Positions 47,515 through 57,224 of a DNA stretch of 64,000 nucleotides are shown here, piece by piece. Location of the stretch: NCBI GenBank assembly GCA_016210055.1, contig JACQUZ010000039.1, positions 1 through 64,000 on the forward strand, written 5' to 3'. The notes under the pieces were generated by a model, which was given only the letters and a program-made list of their open reading frames with translations, was not told the origin of the DNA and did not search any database. Position numbers and translations under genes: made by a program. The stretch comes from Deltaproteobacteria bacterium. Lineage in GTDB: Bacteria > Myxococcota_A > Polyangia > Haliangiales > SHYZ01. Numbering within the stretch: position 1 is the stretch's first letter; every line of letters begins with the position of its first letter.

Positions 47515-49074
47515 GTGACCGAGAAAGAAAACAGCTTCGCCGGGTTGGCAGACGTCAAGCAGCTCACCCTGGGAGCCGCCGTCGCCAGCTTGGGGTACGT
47601 GTTCTGGGTGGTCGGTGGCATGGAAATGATCGAGCGACTCGCGTTCTACGGGGTGAAGGCGGTCGCCACGCTGTACGCCACGGATCCGGTGTCGGCAGGC
47701 GGCCTCGGGACCACCATGGCGCGCTTCGGCACCATTCTCATGTGGTGGGCACTCGTGCAATCCCTCGTCCCCGTGTTTACGGGCGGCCTTTCGGACCGCT
47801 ATGGGTACAAGCCCACGATTTTCGTTTCCACGGTCGTCAAGATCCTGGGCTACCTCACCATGGCGTTCTTTCCGACGTTCGGCGGCTTCTTCGTCGGTGC
47901 CGCACTTCTCGCCACCGGCACGGCCATCTTCAAGCCTGGAATCCAGGGAACGCTGGTCAAGGTAACCAACAGGAAGAATAGCTCCATCGCGTGGGGCATC
48001 TTCTACCAGACGGTCAACATCGGCGGCTTCCTAGGACCACTTCTTGCCGGCGCCATGCGCAAGATGGCCTGGCAGAACGTCTTCTTTGCGTGTGCCGCCA
48101 TCATCAGCATCAATTTCTTCCTGCTCTTCCTGTACAAGGAGCCGGGAAAAGAGGAGCGCCTCGAGCGAGCACGGCTCGCCAAGCTGGGAAAGGTTCGGCG
48201 GGAGAGCCTCGCGGTTGAGTCCCTTCGAGAGCTCGCCAAGTTCCACGTCTGGACCTACCTCCTCATCTTCTCCGGGTTCTGGTTCATGTTTAATGCGCTC
48301 TTCGACGTTCTTCCCAATCATATTCAGGACTGGGTCGATACCCGGGCAATAGTCAACGATGTCGTCGGACCTGGAGGCACCGATAGCGCGTTCGTCAAGT
48401 TCTTCGTCGTGATGAGCAAGGATGGCAAGGAGATCCTCCCCGAGGGGATGCTCAACCTCAATGCAGCCCTCATCATGACGACCTGTTTCCTCTTCGCAGC
48501 CCTTTCGGCCAAGATGCGGGCCACGACGAGCATGGTGATCGGCACCCTCCTCGCCACCGTAGCCCTGTTCCTGTCCGGCTACTCGACGCTCGGCTGGCTC
48601 TCGATTGCAGCGATCCTCATCTTCAGCGTAGGCGAAATGCTTTCTAGCCCGAAGTTCAGCGAGTTCATTGGCAACTTCGCGCCCTCTGACAAGAAGGCCA
48701 TGTATCTAGGCTTCTCGCAGATTCCGCTCGCCATCGGCTGGACGCTCGAGGGCAAGATCGGTCCATGGCTCTACGACGAGCTTGCCTCCAAGGAGCGCTT
48801 CGCTCGCGAGATGCTCGCAGCAAAAGGGATGGCGCTCGATGCCGTGAGCAAGATCCCGCAAGGGGAAGCCTTTCAACGGCTCGTGGATTTCCTTGGCCAG
48901 GAGAAGTGGGAAGTCACGAAGCTCCTCTACCAATCCCACGCCCAAACCGTGAACATGGTCTGGTACATCATGGGGCTCATCGGCGTGGTGTCCGCCCTGG
49001 GAATTTACGCGTACGGCAAGTGGATTGTGAGCCTCCACCGGCCAGCCTCCGTGACCGAGCGCAAGGCAGCATAG
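47515..49074 (+). CDS. POT family peptide transporter, second copy
   Basis: A 519-residue transporter; GTG start at 47515 with AGGAG six bases upstream. The N-terminal MEMIERLAFYGVKAVATLY and TAIFKPGIQGTLVKVTN match POT signatures. It has about 12-14 hydrophobic helices. It is only distantly similar to the divergent copy, so the pair is not a recent duplication. About 160 bases separate the two translation starts and probably hold both promoters. Confidence 0.85.
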   Translation: MTEKENSFAGLADVKQLTLGAAVASLGYVFWVVGGMEMIERLAFYGVKAVATLYATDPVSAGGLGTTMARFGTILMWWALVQSLVPVFTGGLSDRYGYKPTIFVSTVVKILGYLTMAFFPTFGGFFVGAALLATGTAIFKPGIQGTLVKVTNRKNSSIAWGIFYQTVNIGGFLGPLLAGAMRKMAWQNVFFACAAIISINFFLLFLYKEPGKEERLERARLAKLGKVRRESLAVESLRELAKFHVWTYLLIFSGFWFMFNALFDVLPNHIQDWVDTRAIVNDVVGPGGTDSAFVKFFVVMSKDGKEILPEGMLNLNAALIMTTCFLFAALSAKMRATTSMVIGTLLATVALFLSGYSTLGWLSIAAILIFSVGEMLSSPKFSEFIGNFAPSDKKAMYLGFSQIPLAIGWTLEGKIGPWLYDELASKERFAREMLAAKGMALDAVSKIPQGEAFQRLVDFLGQEKWEVTKLLYQSHAQTVNMVWYIMGLIGVVSALGIYAYGKWIVSLHRPASVTERKAA

Positions 49075-49100
49075 CGCTGGCTAGCTATTTTGGGCGGCGG

Positions 49101-49571
49101 ATGAAAGGCCCACTTCGCCCCCCTCCCGCAGGATTTTCGCCGGAGAGCACCATTCGCATCGATCGCGAGGGACGCTTCTGGCACGACGGCCAGCCCGTCA
49201 CCCATCCGGGACTCGCGCGCGCCTTGGCAAGCTGGGTCGACATCGACGAGTCGACCGGTCGGTTCATCCTGCGAAACACGGTCAACTGGTGCTGCGTGCA
49301 GGTGGACGATGCTCCCCTGGTGGTGGTGTCCTGTCGCCCGACCGAGAGCGGCTTCCATGGCTCGCTAACCGATGGGTCGGTCGAGCCAGTGGACCTCGGC
49401 ACCCTCTGGCTTGGCGAAGGTGACGTGCCTTACTGCCTGGTTAGGGAGGGGCGAATACCAGCCCGCTTCTCCCAGCAAGCCGCCTTTTCTCTTCTCGAGC
49501 ACGCCGAGCCGGTTGGCGACGAGTTCTTTGTCCTCGGTCGCCGGCTTTCTCGAAAGCGGGGGGAAGGGTGA
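49101..49571 (+). CDS. DUF1285-like protein
   Basis: A 156-residue cytosolic protein. The N-terminal segment IRIDREGRFWHDGQPVTHPGLARAL and the later WCCVQVDDAPLVVVSC match the DUF1285 pattern (short beta-rich domain with conserved W and VxDxP). The ATG at 49101 is used because upstream frames run through the previous gene. Its function is unknown; it lies 26 bases after the POT gene and 31 before an ATPase gene on the same strand. Confidence 0.7.
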   Translation: MKGPLRPPPAGFSPESTIRIDREGRFWHDGQPVTHPGLARALASWVDIDESTGRFILRNTVNWCCVQVDDAPLVVVSCRPTESGFHGSLTDGSVEPVDLGTLWLGEGDVPYCLVREGRIPARFSQQAAFSLLEHAEPVGDEFFVLGRRLSRKRGEG

Positions 49572-49602
49572 ATTGTCAGACCGGGGCGGTAAACAATAGC
49601 CC

Positions 49603-50208
49603 ATGCGCATCTACTTCGTCGGCAGCCACGCCACGGGAAAAACAACTCTCTGCCGCTACGTGAGTCGCCGTTACGGATTGCCCATGATCACTGAGGTCGC
49701 CCGCGCCGTCCTGGCCGAAATGGAGACCTCCTTGGACGCCCTGCGCACGGACATGGACCTCGTCGCGGAGTACCAGCGCCGCGTGTTCGAGCGCCAGGTC
49801 GCCATCGAAAAGCTGCAATCGGGGGGCTTCGTGAGCGACCGCGCCTTCGACAACCTGGCGTATGCAGCCGAGCACACGACCATCGTCGCCGATCTTCTGA
49901 CCAGCGAGCAGTTTCACGACTACATGACCTGGGTGTCGCGGGGGATCGTGTTCTTCCTGCGGCCTCACGCCAGCCTCCTCAAGGAGGATGGCATGCGCGC
50001 TGGCGTGTCGTGGGACTCAGTGCTTCGAATCGATGGCATGGTCAAGCTGCTCTTGGAGCAGAGCCGCACCGCATACCTACCTATCGAATCGGTGTCCATG
50101 CAAGAACGCGTGCGGGCGGTTGAATTCGTGCTCGGCCGCCTCGGGGTGGTGGAAGCGCAGGGCGAACCCCCAACTCGTGTTCCAAGCGTGGTGCGCCTCA
50201 CAAAGTAA
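49603..50208 (+). CDS. P-loop ATPase/kinase (AAA_28, NadR-like)
   Basis: A 201-residue P-loop protein starting MRIYFVGSHATGKTTLCRYV, a perfect Walker A. Region DRAFDNLAYAA and a later Arg-rich segment match the NadR/Ttd14-like group of small nucleotide kinases. It likely phosphorylates or senses a small molecule; the substrate is unknown. It converges on the PIG-V-like gene with six bases between stops. Confidence 0.75.
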   Translation: MRIYFVGSHATGKTTLCRYVSRRYGLPMITEVARAVLAEMETSLDALRTDMDLVAEYQRRVFERQVAIEKLQSGGFVSDRAFDNLAYAAEHTTIVADLLTSEQFHDYMTWVSRGIVFFLRPHASLLKEDGMRAGVSWDSVLRIDGMVKLLLEQSRTAYLPIESVSMQERVRAVEFVLGRLGVVEAQGEPPTRVPSVVRLTK

Positions 50209-50214
50209 CCAGGC

Positions 50215-51381
50215 TTATCCTGCCCAGTACCAGTTGACGAACCGCAGGTTGTACACGCAGAGCAGGAACGTGGACACGAACACTGCGAAACGTGCAACGA
50301 GCGGGCGATCCTCCGTCACATCAGCCACGTAATAGAAGACGGGGAACAGGACGCTCGCATGCCGAACCATCGACATGACGCCGCCCGACGTAAGGGGGAC
50401 AAGCACGCCCAGCATGACGATGAGCCAGAGCGTGGGATGAAAGCGCCGAATCATGAGGATCGATACGATAAGGAATGAAAGCGCGCACAGGGCTTCCACC
50501 AACGCGTGCATGTTGGTGCTGCTGCGAGGAAAGCGGTAATTTACCCGGGCGAGCGCCTCGAACAGGCTAGCGAGCGGGAACTGAGCACTGCGCCCCCACC
50601 CAGCCTGTGCCCTTGCGAAGACCAGCGGATCTCCGAACTGCTGATAGAGAAACAGCATGTAGAGGAGCAGCCCGGCAGGGATGAGCGCGAGCCAGAGAGC
50701 TTCTCCGCGAATCTTCTGGCGCTGTTTCCACGAGTCGTACACGTGCCCGGCCACCAGGGCTAGAAAAAGCAGGATTCCCGTGGGGCGCGTGAGGGTCGCG
50801 AGGAGCCCCCAGGTGCCAGCAAGGAAAAAGCGGCGCTCAAAAAACGAGCACGTGCTCGCGCAGGTGGCAAGCAGGAACAACCCCTCGGGGTAGTACGAGG
50901 AAAAGAAGAACGAGCCCGGGAATATCAGCAAGAAGATGAGCGCGCTCTTCGCCTTCGCCTCCCCAAGTCGAGAGACCCCAAGGCGAAACATGTAATAGAG
51001 GGCAAAGAGCGTGCACGTATTGGAAAGGATTAGCCCGGCAATCAAGTGATTGCCGACGATCTTTCCCAGGTAACGAGCCAGGTACGGAAACAAGGGGAAG
51101 AATGCCACGCTGCTCTGCTCCCCCTCTTGCCACCGGTATCCCTCCTCGGCAATGCGCTTGTACCACTTGGCGTCCCAGCGAAACCAGGCATCGAGGTACC
51201 AATGGTCGGGAAAGGCACGAAATCCGCTCTGGTAGGGATTGGGGCTCCTTTCGAAGGTCAGGCTCGCACCCACGAAATCCAGGACGAACAGAGACCCACG
51301 CCAGGCGACAAAGAGGAGGACGATCCAAGCGAATAGCCTGAGGGATCCTGGATGCGCTCTACGCTCTTCCTCCTCTTGCAC
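50215..51381 (-). CDS. PIG-V-like membrane glycosyltransferase
   Basis: A 388-residue integral membrane protein with about ten hydrophobic helices. The motif DAWFRWDAKWYKRIAEEGY followed by VAFFPLFPYLARYLG is characteristic of the PIG-V/mannosyltransferase group of GT-C enzymes, which add sugars from lipid-linked donors. A GTG start at 51381 is preferred because AAGGA lies seven bases upstream; the longer frame begins at a TTG within the preceding gene. It probably modifies lipids or surface glycans. Located downstream of tauE on the same strand. Confidence 0.8.
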   Translation of the reverse strand: MQEEEERRAHPGSLRLFAWIVLLFVAWRGSLFVLDFVGASLTFERSPNPYQSGFRAFPDHWYLDAWFRWDAKWYKRIAEEGYRWQEGEQSSVAFFPLFPYLARYLGKIVGNHLIAGLILSNTCTLFALYYMFRLGVSRLGEAKAKSALIFLLIFPGSFFFSSYYPEGLFLLATCASTCSFFERRFFLAGTWGLLATLTRPTGILLFLALVAGHVYDSWKQRQKIRGEALWLALIPAGLLLYMLFLYQQFGDPLVFARAQAGWGRSAQFPLASLFEALARVNYRFPRSSTNMHALVEALCALSFLIVSILMIRRFHPTLWLIVMLGVLVPLTSGGVMSMVRHASVLFPVFYYVADVTEDRPLVARFAVFVSTFLLCVYNLRFVNWYWAG

Positions 51382-51433
51382 GAGAGCATCCTTGCATTCC
51401 CGACCTCGTGGTGCAACGCCCTGCGACGCGAGC

Positions 51434-52141
51434 CTATCCACCAATTCCAAGAATGGCCAAGACCGCGCACGCCATCAGTGTCCCATGCTCAACGAGTACC
51501 TCCGAGCGCTTGCTGATGAGGTGCCGGAAGTGGTCCGCAACGAAGTTGCCAAGCAGAATTCCCACCACGAGCGCTAGCGATCGAAAGAGGACCTCACCGC
51601 CCAGCAAGCCACCCAGGCCATACCCCCCCACGCGTCCCACGTGCATGGCGAAGGCACACGCCGCACCTGTGGACACGTAGGCAGTGCCATTGAGTCCGGT
51701 GGCAAGGAGAATGGGGCTCATGAGAAGCCCTGCTCCCCCTGTGGTGGCCGAGAGCGCGCCAACGCCGAGCCCTGCGGGGAATAGCATGCTGGGCGGCCAC
51801 TTCCAACTTATCTTGCCCGCCGCCCTTCCGAGCGCCAGGGCTGTTGTCAGGCCAAGCAGCGCCTTGAGCACGAGCGCTGGCATGGCTGCCACCAAGATGC
51901 CTCCCATGAGAGCCCCGGGGATCGCCCCCCCAGCGAGGCGACGTGCAACCCTCCAGTCCACGTGCTCGCGATACAGGACCAGGCGGTGCAGGTTACCCAC
52001 GAGCAGCGCCGGCGAGGTGACGGCGAGGGCAACCTGGGGTGTCCATGCCAGCGATAGGGCCAGAAGCAACATCAGGCCGCCACCCAACCCGGCCAACGTG
52101 GTGAGGGCTCCTGCTGCGACGCCAAGGGGAACTAGCCACAT
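51434..52141 (-). CDS. TauE/SafE family anion exporter
   Basis: A 235-residue membrane protein with seven or eight helices and the Gly-rich pattern of TauE/SafE permeases (TTLAGLGGGLMLLLALSL, LSATTGGAGLLMSPILLATGL). The family exports sulfite, sulfoacetate or related anions. The ATG at 52141 has an ideal AAGGAGGT five bases upstream. It is divergent from a LysR-type regulator, which probably controls it. Confidence 0.85.
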   Translation of the reverse strand: MWLVPLGVAAGALTTLAGLGGGLMLLLALSLAWTPQVALAVTSPALLVGNLHRLVLYREHVDWRVARRLAGGAIPGALMGGILVAAMPALVLKALLGLTTALALGRAAGKISWKWPPSMLFPAGLGVGALSATTGGAGLLMSPILLATGLNGTAYVSTGAACAFAMHVGRVGGYGLGGLLGGEVLFRSLALVVGILLGNFVADHFRHLISKRSEVLVEHGTLMACAVLAILGIGG

Positions 52142-52210
52142 CACGCACCTCCTTCTCGAGATGTAGGACTAACCGGCGCTTGGGTCCAATCGATTGTTTT
52201 TAGAAACCTG

Positions 52211-52225
52211 ATAAATTCTGTTTAT
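52211..52225. promoter_or_regulatory. Inverted repeat at the LysR gene start, likely LTTR operator
   Basis: ATAAA-N5-TTTAT overlaps the ATG of the regulator (52224). LysR-type factors bind T-N11-A dyads in their divergent promoter, and this AT-rich dyad stands out in GC-rich DNA. A second palindrome AATCGATT lies about 25 bases upstream. Confidence 0.45.
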
Positions 52226-53090
52226 GCTTGATGAGCTCCGCCATTTCCTCCTCATCGTCGAGAACGGCACCTTCACGGAAGCCGCCCGCCGGGCCCACCT
52301 CTCCCAGCCAGCCTTGACCGCGTCGATTCGCCGGCTAGAAGATCTGCACGGGGCGAGGCTGTTCCATCGAGGACGTGGTGGTACCAGCCTCACGGCCGAG
52401 GGGCGGGCACTGCTCCCATCGGCGCGCACCGCACTTGCTGCCGTGGAAACAGGTCGACGAGCAGTTGCCGAGGTAGCAGGACTCCGCGCAGGTGAAGTCC
52501 GAATTGGGGCGGGAGCTACCGCTTGCACCTATCTTCTACCGCCTTTTCTTGCTGCCTTTCGGAAAAAATACCCTGGCGTTCGCCTGCATCTCCGGGAAGC
52601 CACGACGCCCATGGTGATCGAAGCACTCGCAGGCGGTCAGCTCGACCTGGGAATCGTCACGCACCCCGACGGCGAGCCGTGGTTCTCCGACGAGCTCATT
52701 CTCATTGCGGCGCCCAGCTCGGACACGAGCCATGCTCCGTTCCTGACCTTTCCTCGAGGGGCGACTTCCAGGGACTTGTTTGACCGCCACTTCCCGAGCG
52801 CCAACATTGTCATGGAGCTTGGAAGCATTTCGGCAGTCAAAGGCAACGTGCGGGCTGGCATTGGCATGGCATTGGTGAGCCGTTCCGCCGTTCAGGCCGA
52901 TGTTCTCGCCGGGAGGCTCGTCGAAGTTCCTCACAAGGCCACTCCGATAACGCGCATGTTGTCGATCTTGCATCAAGGAGTCGATCGGCTTTCCCCCTCG
53001 GCGTCGGCGCTGCGACGACTCCTCCTCGAGAAGGGATTGCCTTTGACACCCAAGAGCAACAAGAGGCCCCCCAGTGGGAAGAAGAGGTAG
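52224..53090 (+). CDS. LysR-type transcriptional regulator
   Basis: A 288-residue regulator. N-terminal winged HTH: FLLIVENGTFTEAARRAHLSQPALTASIRRLEDLHGARLF, with the standard LTTR recognition helix. A periplasmic-binding-like effector domain follows (residues about 90-270). The basic C-terminal tail (NKRPPSGKKR) is unusual. It is divergent from tauE over 79 bases and probably controls it and itself. Confidence 0.92.
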   Translation: MLDELRHFLLIVENGTFTEAARRAHLSQPALTASIRRLEDLHGARLFHRGRGGTSLTAEGRALLPSARTALAAVETGRRAVAEVAGLRAGEVRIGAGATACTYLLPPFLAAFRKKYPGVRLHLREATTPMVIEALAGGQLDLGIVTHPDGEPWFSDELILIAAPSSDTSHAPFLTFPRGATSRDLFDRHFPSANIVMELGSISAVKGNVRAGIGMALVSRSAVQADVLAGRLVEVPHKATPITRMLSILHQGVDRLSPSASALRRLLLEKGLPLTPKSNKRPPSGKKR

Positions 53091-53135
53091 GGGCGACTTG
53101 CTCCCAATTGTTTTTTCTGCATTCATGGCGCTTCG

Positions 53136-53606
53136 ATGAGCCACGCCACCGAATTCGTCGTTCGCCCCGCACGCGTCGCGGACAGGGAGATCGTTTGCGC
53201 GATTAGAGCCCACGTCGGCTGGGATCAAGAACTGGTCGAGTCCTGGTTCCATGACGTCGCTCGGGGATCGCGCTTCATGTGGCTCGCCCAAGTCGGCGCC
53301 GAAGTGGCGGGGATGGTCGCGCTGGACCTGGTTGATCGTCATGATCCCGACGTCGCCGATGGCCATTCGAGAGCCGCGGTGACCAGCCTGGCGGTCTTGC
53401 CCCCATTCTTGAGGCGTGGGCTTGGTCGGTTTCTCACCCAGCACGTGGAAAAGGAAGCACGGAGCCGGGGCGTCACGTGGATTACCCTGTTTACCGATCC
53501 GGCGAATTCAGCTGCCATTCGCCTTTACGAATCACTCGGCTACGTCGAATACAAGAAACACCAAAGACCCTGGGGAATGGCCGTCCACATGCACAAGCGG
53601 CTATAG
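53136..53606 (+). CDS. GNAT family N-acetyltransferase
   Basis: A 156-residue acetyltransferase. The acetyl-CoA binding motif is in LAVLPPFLRRGLGRFLTQHV (R-x-x-G-x-G), and the C-terminal NSAAIRLYESLGYVEYKKHQ is the usual GNAT end. The substrate is unknown. It starts 45 bases after the LysR gene and converges on the WD40 kinase. Confidence 0.85.
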   Translation: MSHATEFVVRPARVADREIVCAIRAHVGWDQELVESWFHDVARGSRFMWLAQVGAEVAGMVALDLVDRHDPDVADGHSRAAVTSLAVLPPFLRRGLGRFLTQHVEKEARSRGVTWITLFTDPANSAAIRLYESLGYVEYKKHQRPWGMAVHMHKRL

Positions 53607-53631
53607 AAGCCGAATCGCGAGACAGTGGCGA

Positions 53632-56600
53632 TCAAGGCCTTTTCAGGATAAATGGCCACGGCCTCTCGGGTGGACGCAGCGTGGCTCCGGCCCACGTTCG
53701 AACGGTCCCGTCCTCACTACCCGTGATGAGCTTGTTCCCGTCGGCGCCGACCGCAATGGCGGTCACGGAGCCCCGATGCCCCTTGCACGTGCGAAGCACC
53801 TGGCGGCTCGCGATTTCCCAGGCGCGCGCCGTGCGATCCGTCGAACCCGTGAACGCCTGTCGCCCATTGGGGTGAATGCAGGCGGCAAGGACGGGGCCGT
53901 CATGTCCGCTCAGCACGGCCGTTTCCCTACCATCCGTCGAATTCCAAGTGCGCGCCACCTGATCACGGCCGCCGGTAATGGCTGTTCGGCCATGTGGTCC
54001 AAACCCGACGCACGTGATCTCCCCCTGGTGCCCATTGAGGGTAGACAAGAGCGATCCGGTAGCCAGGTCCCAGGCACGGGCACCACGCCCCGACGCCACG
54101 AGAGCCACCGTTCCGCTGGGGCTCAACGCCACCGCCGTTACCTTTTCGCCTGACTCGTCTACGGTCGCGAGACACCGTCCTGTGGTGGGATCCCACGCCC
54201 GCGCCTTTCCATCGCTCCCCCCCGTGAGGAGCAGGCGCGCGTCGGCACTCAGCGCCACTGCCGTGACCTCGCCCAAGTGTGCTTCGAACGTGAGCCAGTT
54301 GGCCCCGTTGTCGCGTGACCAGAGAGCCACTTGGCCGTGACTTCCCCCGGTGGCCACGACGCTTCCTCCAGCGCCGACAGACAAGCAAAGGGTCCCTCCG
54401 CCGACATTCTTGGATGCAAAGACGTTCTTTACCTTGCCCGTGCCTGCCTCCCAGGTCCTCGCAACCTCTCCTTTTGTATCCCCTCCTGCGACTATCAAGT
54501 TCTGATCGGGGCTTAACGCCACCGCTCGGACTGCACCTCCCGAGTGGAGCACGCAGCGCCCAATCAGCTCAATGAACGCACGAACACCCGGGTCCAAAGG
54601 CTTGTCGCCGATCTTCGCGAGGAGCGCGGAGGCTTCCTCATGCGCTGCAGCGGGCTCGAGCATTCCATCGTTAATCGCCATCGTCTTGCGGTTTGCCCAG
54701 GTAATGACCGCATCGGGATCAAGGGTGAGCCAGCCATCCAGGATGGCGCGCGCCTTGTCGCGTTCCTTCATAACGTAATAGCAGGCGGCGCGGTGATTGA
54801 CGGCGCTCTCCGTGGGCCTGAACGATGCCAGCTCCCGGCCGAACGGCGTTCCGAGCATGCCCGGAGCAAGATCCAACAGGCCCTGCCGAAGCTCCCGGGC
54901 GCCCGGACGTGCGGACGGTTCCTTGGCGAGGCATCTCGAGATCAGACCGTCGAGGGCGGGCGGTAGCGAAACGCCGAGTGCCCCCGGCGCAATCGGGGAC
55001 ACGTGCTGATGGAAAGCCCGCAAGACGGCATTGGGATTGGGGCTTTTCGATTCAATGACCTGAGCTACCTGCCTCGGTAGCTTGTTGTAATAGCGTTCCC
55101 AGCATCGGGGTGTTGCATCGAATGGCCGCTGTCCGGTGACGAGCTCGTAGATGAGCACGCCGAGCGCATAGATATCTGAAGCCTTGCCGGTATCTGAATG
55201 CGTGCGCCATGCCTCTGGGGCCATGTAAAGGGCATGATCATGCGGGATATTCTCCAGCTCTGTCGGGCTTGCCTCGGGACGATCCCCTGCGTCCAGCTTC
55301 CACTTGAGCTCATGGCCTGCGGTGATGAGGCAGTTCGCCGCGCGCACCGAGCCATGCCAACGGCCGCGCCCGTGCACGTACTCCACTCCGCGCACCGCCT
55401 GCACCGCCAAGTCCAGGGCGCGTGACAGCGCGACGGGCGAGCCAAGTCCCATGAGCTCAGGAAGAGCGCGCCCATGCACCCTTTCCATGAAGAAGTGAAG
55501 GGCGCCACGAATGGGAAGCGTGTAGAAGCCCGTCACGAGCGATGCGACTCCACCTAGGTCTCGCCACTCCTCCGTCGTCTTGCGAAACCGAAGCTTGCCC
55601 CGCTCGAACCGTTCCATCGACATGCCCGAGAACTGTCGCAGGCGCTTGACCACCATTTCTTGGCGATCCCACTCGCGGTCAATAACCGTATAGACGGGAC
55701 CCAAGTCCCCTTCGAGGACCTCGAGGATTTCCCAGCGCTCGTCGACGATCTCTCCCGGGCGGAACTCGTCGCGAAGAATTGGCGTCAACTTGCCCACGTT
55801 GGCTTCGCGCTGGCAAATAGGAGGCCCCTCGTTGGGGGCAGCCACTGGATGCCGAGGCATGGGAGCGGTCACGACAGGCTCGCCATTCGTCTTGCCGACC
55901 GGTCGCTCCCATGGAGCATCAGTAGTCAAGTTGGGCTTGACTTGGCGGACCGCCAAGTCAATTGCCAAGAGGGCGCTTTCTGCGCTGGGGTAGCGGTCCT
56001 CTGGTTTCTTTTCGAGCAGCCGCATCACTACCTCAACCAGCGCCTCCGGGGCGACGCTGTTGCGAATCGGTGGCGGCGGCTGGGTCATGTGCATCGCGAT
56101 CACGTCCATGATCGAGTCCGATCGGAACGGCAGCTGGCCGGCGAGCATTTCGTACATCATCACGCCCAAGGAGTAGAGGTCGGCACGGGCATCGACCACG
56201 TGTCCCCGTGCCTGCTCGGGTGACATGTATTGGGGCGTGCCCAAGAGCACCCCGTTGGCCGTGAGCTGTTCCGCACTCCCCGTCGCGTTTTGCAGCGAGA
56301 CCGTGCCGAAATCGAGCAGCTTGACGATGTCCTGCTCGCCGTCTTCCTCCGCGAGCACCACATTGTCTGGCTTGAGGTCCCTGTGAACAACACCTCGCTC
56401 GTGCGCGTGAGCCAGGGCCCGTCCAATCTGTCTAATGATGTGAACCGTCCTGCCCATGCCAAGGGCGGGTGGCTCATCGACGAGACGCCGCCCAGCCACG
56501 TGCTCGGTTACCAGGTACAGAAGCCCCTGGTACGTGGCGCCGAAGTCAATCACGCAGACGACATTGCGATGAGACAGGCGACTCAGCGCTTCCGCTTCGC

Positions 56601-56889
56601 GGTGGAAGCGCGACACCATGCTCTGGTTGCCCGACAGCTCACCGAACATCACCTTCAGGGCAAAGGTCTTGCCCAGCGTCGCGTGCTGAACGCGGTAGAC
56701 GCGACCCATCCCACCGCTCCCAAGGAAATCGATGACCCGATACCGGTCTGCGAGCAATGTGTCGAGAAGCGGGTCACGAGCTCCCGGGTAGATTTCCCCC
56801 CCGTCCCTTGGGCAACGGTCCAACTGAGTGAGAAATGCCGCCCCGCAGCGTGCGCAATACCGACCCGAGTGTAGTTCCATGTCGCCCAT
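53632..56889 (-). CDS. Ser/Thr kinase plus pseudokinase plus WD40 propeller
   Basis: A 1085-residue protein. A zinc-ribbon-like start (CARCG...CPRDGG) precedes an active kinase domain (residues 48-310): glycine loop GSGGMGRVYRV, Lys79, HRDLKPDN with Asp171, and LLDFGT with Asp193. A second kinase-like domain (about 385-670) keeps a Lys (VVKRL) but has HGSVRAAN in place of HRD and KLDAGDRP in place of DFG, so it should be catalytically dead. A helical linker follows, then a C-terminal propeller of about seven WD40 repeats (VTAVALSPDARLLLTGGSDG types). An ATG three codons in is an alternative start. Confidence 0.9.
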   Translation of the reverse strand: MGDMELHSGRYCARCGAAFLTQLDRCPRDGGEIYPGARDPLLDTLLADRYRVIDFLGSGGMGRVYRVQHATLGKTFALKVMFGELSGNQSMVSRFHREAEALSRLSHRNVVCVIDFGATYQGLLYLVTEHVAGRRLVDEPPALGMGRTVHIIRQIGRALAHAHERGVVHRDLKPDNVVLAEEDGEQDIVKLLDFGTVSLQNATGSAEQLTANGVLLGTPQYMSPEQARGHVVDARADLYSLGVMMYEMLAGQLPFRSDSIMDVIAMHMTQPPPPIRNSVAPEALVEVVMRLLEKKPEDRYPSAESALLAIDLAVRQVKPNLTTDAPWERPVGKTNGEPVVTAPMPRHPVAAPNEGPPICQREANVGKLTPILRDEFRPGEIVDERWEILEVLEGDLGPVYTVIDREWDRQEMVVKRLRQFSGMSMERFERGKLRFRKTTEEWRDLGGVASLVTGFYTLPIRGALHFFMERVHGRALPELMGLGSPVALSRALDLAVQAVRGVEYVHGRGRWHGSVRAANCLITAGHELKWKLDAGDRPEASPTELENIPHDHALYMAPEAWRTHSDTGKASDIYALGVLIYELVTGQRPFDATPRCWERYYNKLPRQVAQVIESKSPNPNAVLRAFHQHVSPIAPGALGVSLPPALDGLISRCLAKEPSARPGARELRQGLLDLAPGMLGTPFGRELASFRPTESAVNHRAACYYVMKERDKARAILDGWLTLDPDAVITWANRKTMAINDGMLEPAAAHEEASALLAKIGDKPLDPGVRAFIELIGRCVLHSGGAVRAVALSPDQNLIVAGGDTKGEVARTWEAGTGKVKNVFASKNVGGGTLCLSVGAGGSVVATGGSHGQVALWSRDNGANWLTFEAHLGEVTAVALSADARLLLTGGSDGKARAWDPTTGRCLATVDESGEKVTAVALSPSGTVALVASGRGARAWDLATGSLLSTLNGHQGEITCVGFGPHGRTAITGGRDQVARTWNSTDGRETAVLSGHDGPVLAACIHPNGRQAFTGSTDRTARAWEIASRQVLRTCKGHRGSVTAIAVGADGNKLITGSEDGTVRTWAGATLRPPERPWPFILKRP

Positions 56890-57224
56890 TGACGCACGTA
56901 TCCCTTAATGCCAAGACACCGCGGCGTAATCCGACCTGCCAATTCCGAACAAGAGCCTCGATTTCCGGGCGTGTTGATTCCCGCCGAGCAGCTCTTTTGG
57001 CGACAGGTCGTAGACCATGAATTCAATGGTTTGGAAGTTACCTAGGCGCGCGTTTACTTTATCACGGGCGTTTCGGCCAGGGAATCGTGAGGGAGAAGGA
57101 AAACAACTTCTTGACACAAGCGGTCATGTCGCGATAAACCGCACGTAAGCGGGCCATTGCTTACCGGTCGCTTACCAAAGCGCGGGTGCTGGTCGCGGGA
57201 TGCCTTCGGGCAGGGAGGTTGCCA
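56890..57224. promoter_or_regulatory. Divergent promoter region with GCTTACC repeats
   Basis: This 335-base gap separates the kinase gene (left) from the lipase gene (right). An inverted repeat GTAAGC (57145-57150) / GCTTAC (57159-57164) is followed by another GCTTACC (57170-57176), a possible operator. GGGAGG provides the lipase ribosome binding site. No gene is evident. Confidence 0.35.
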
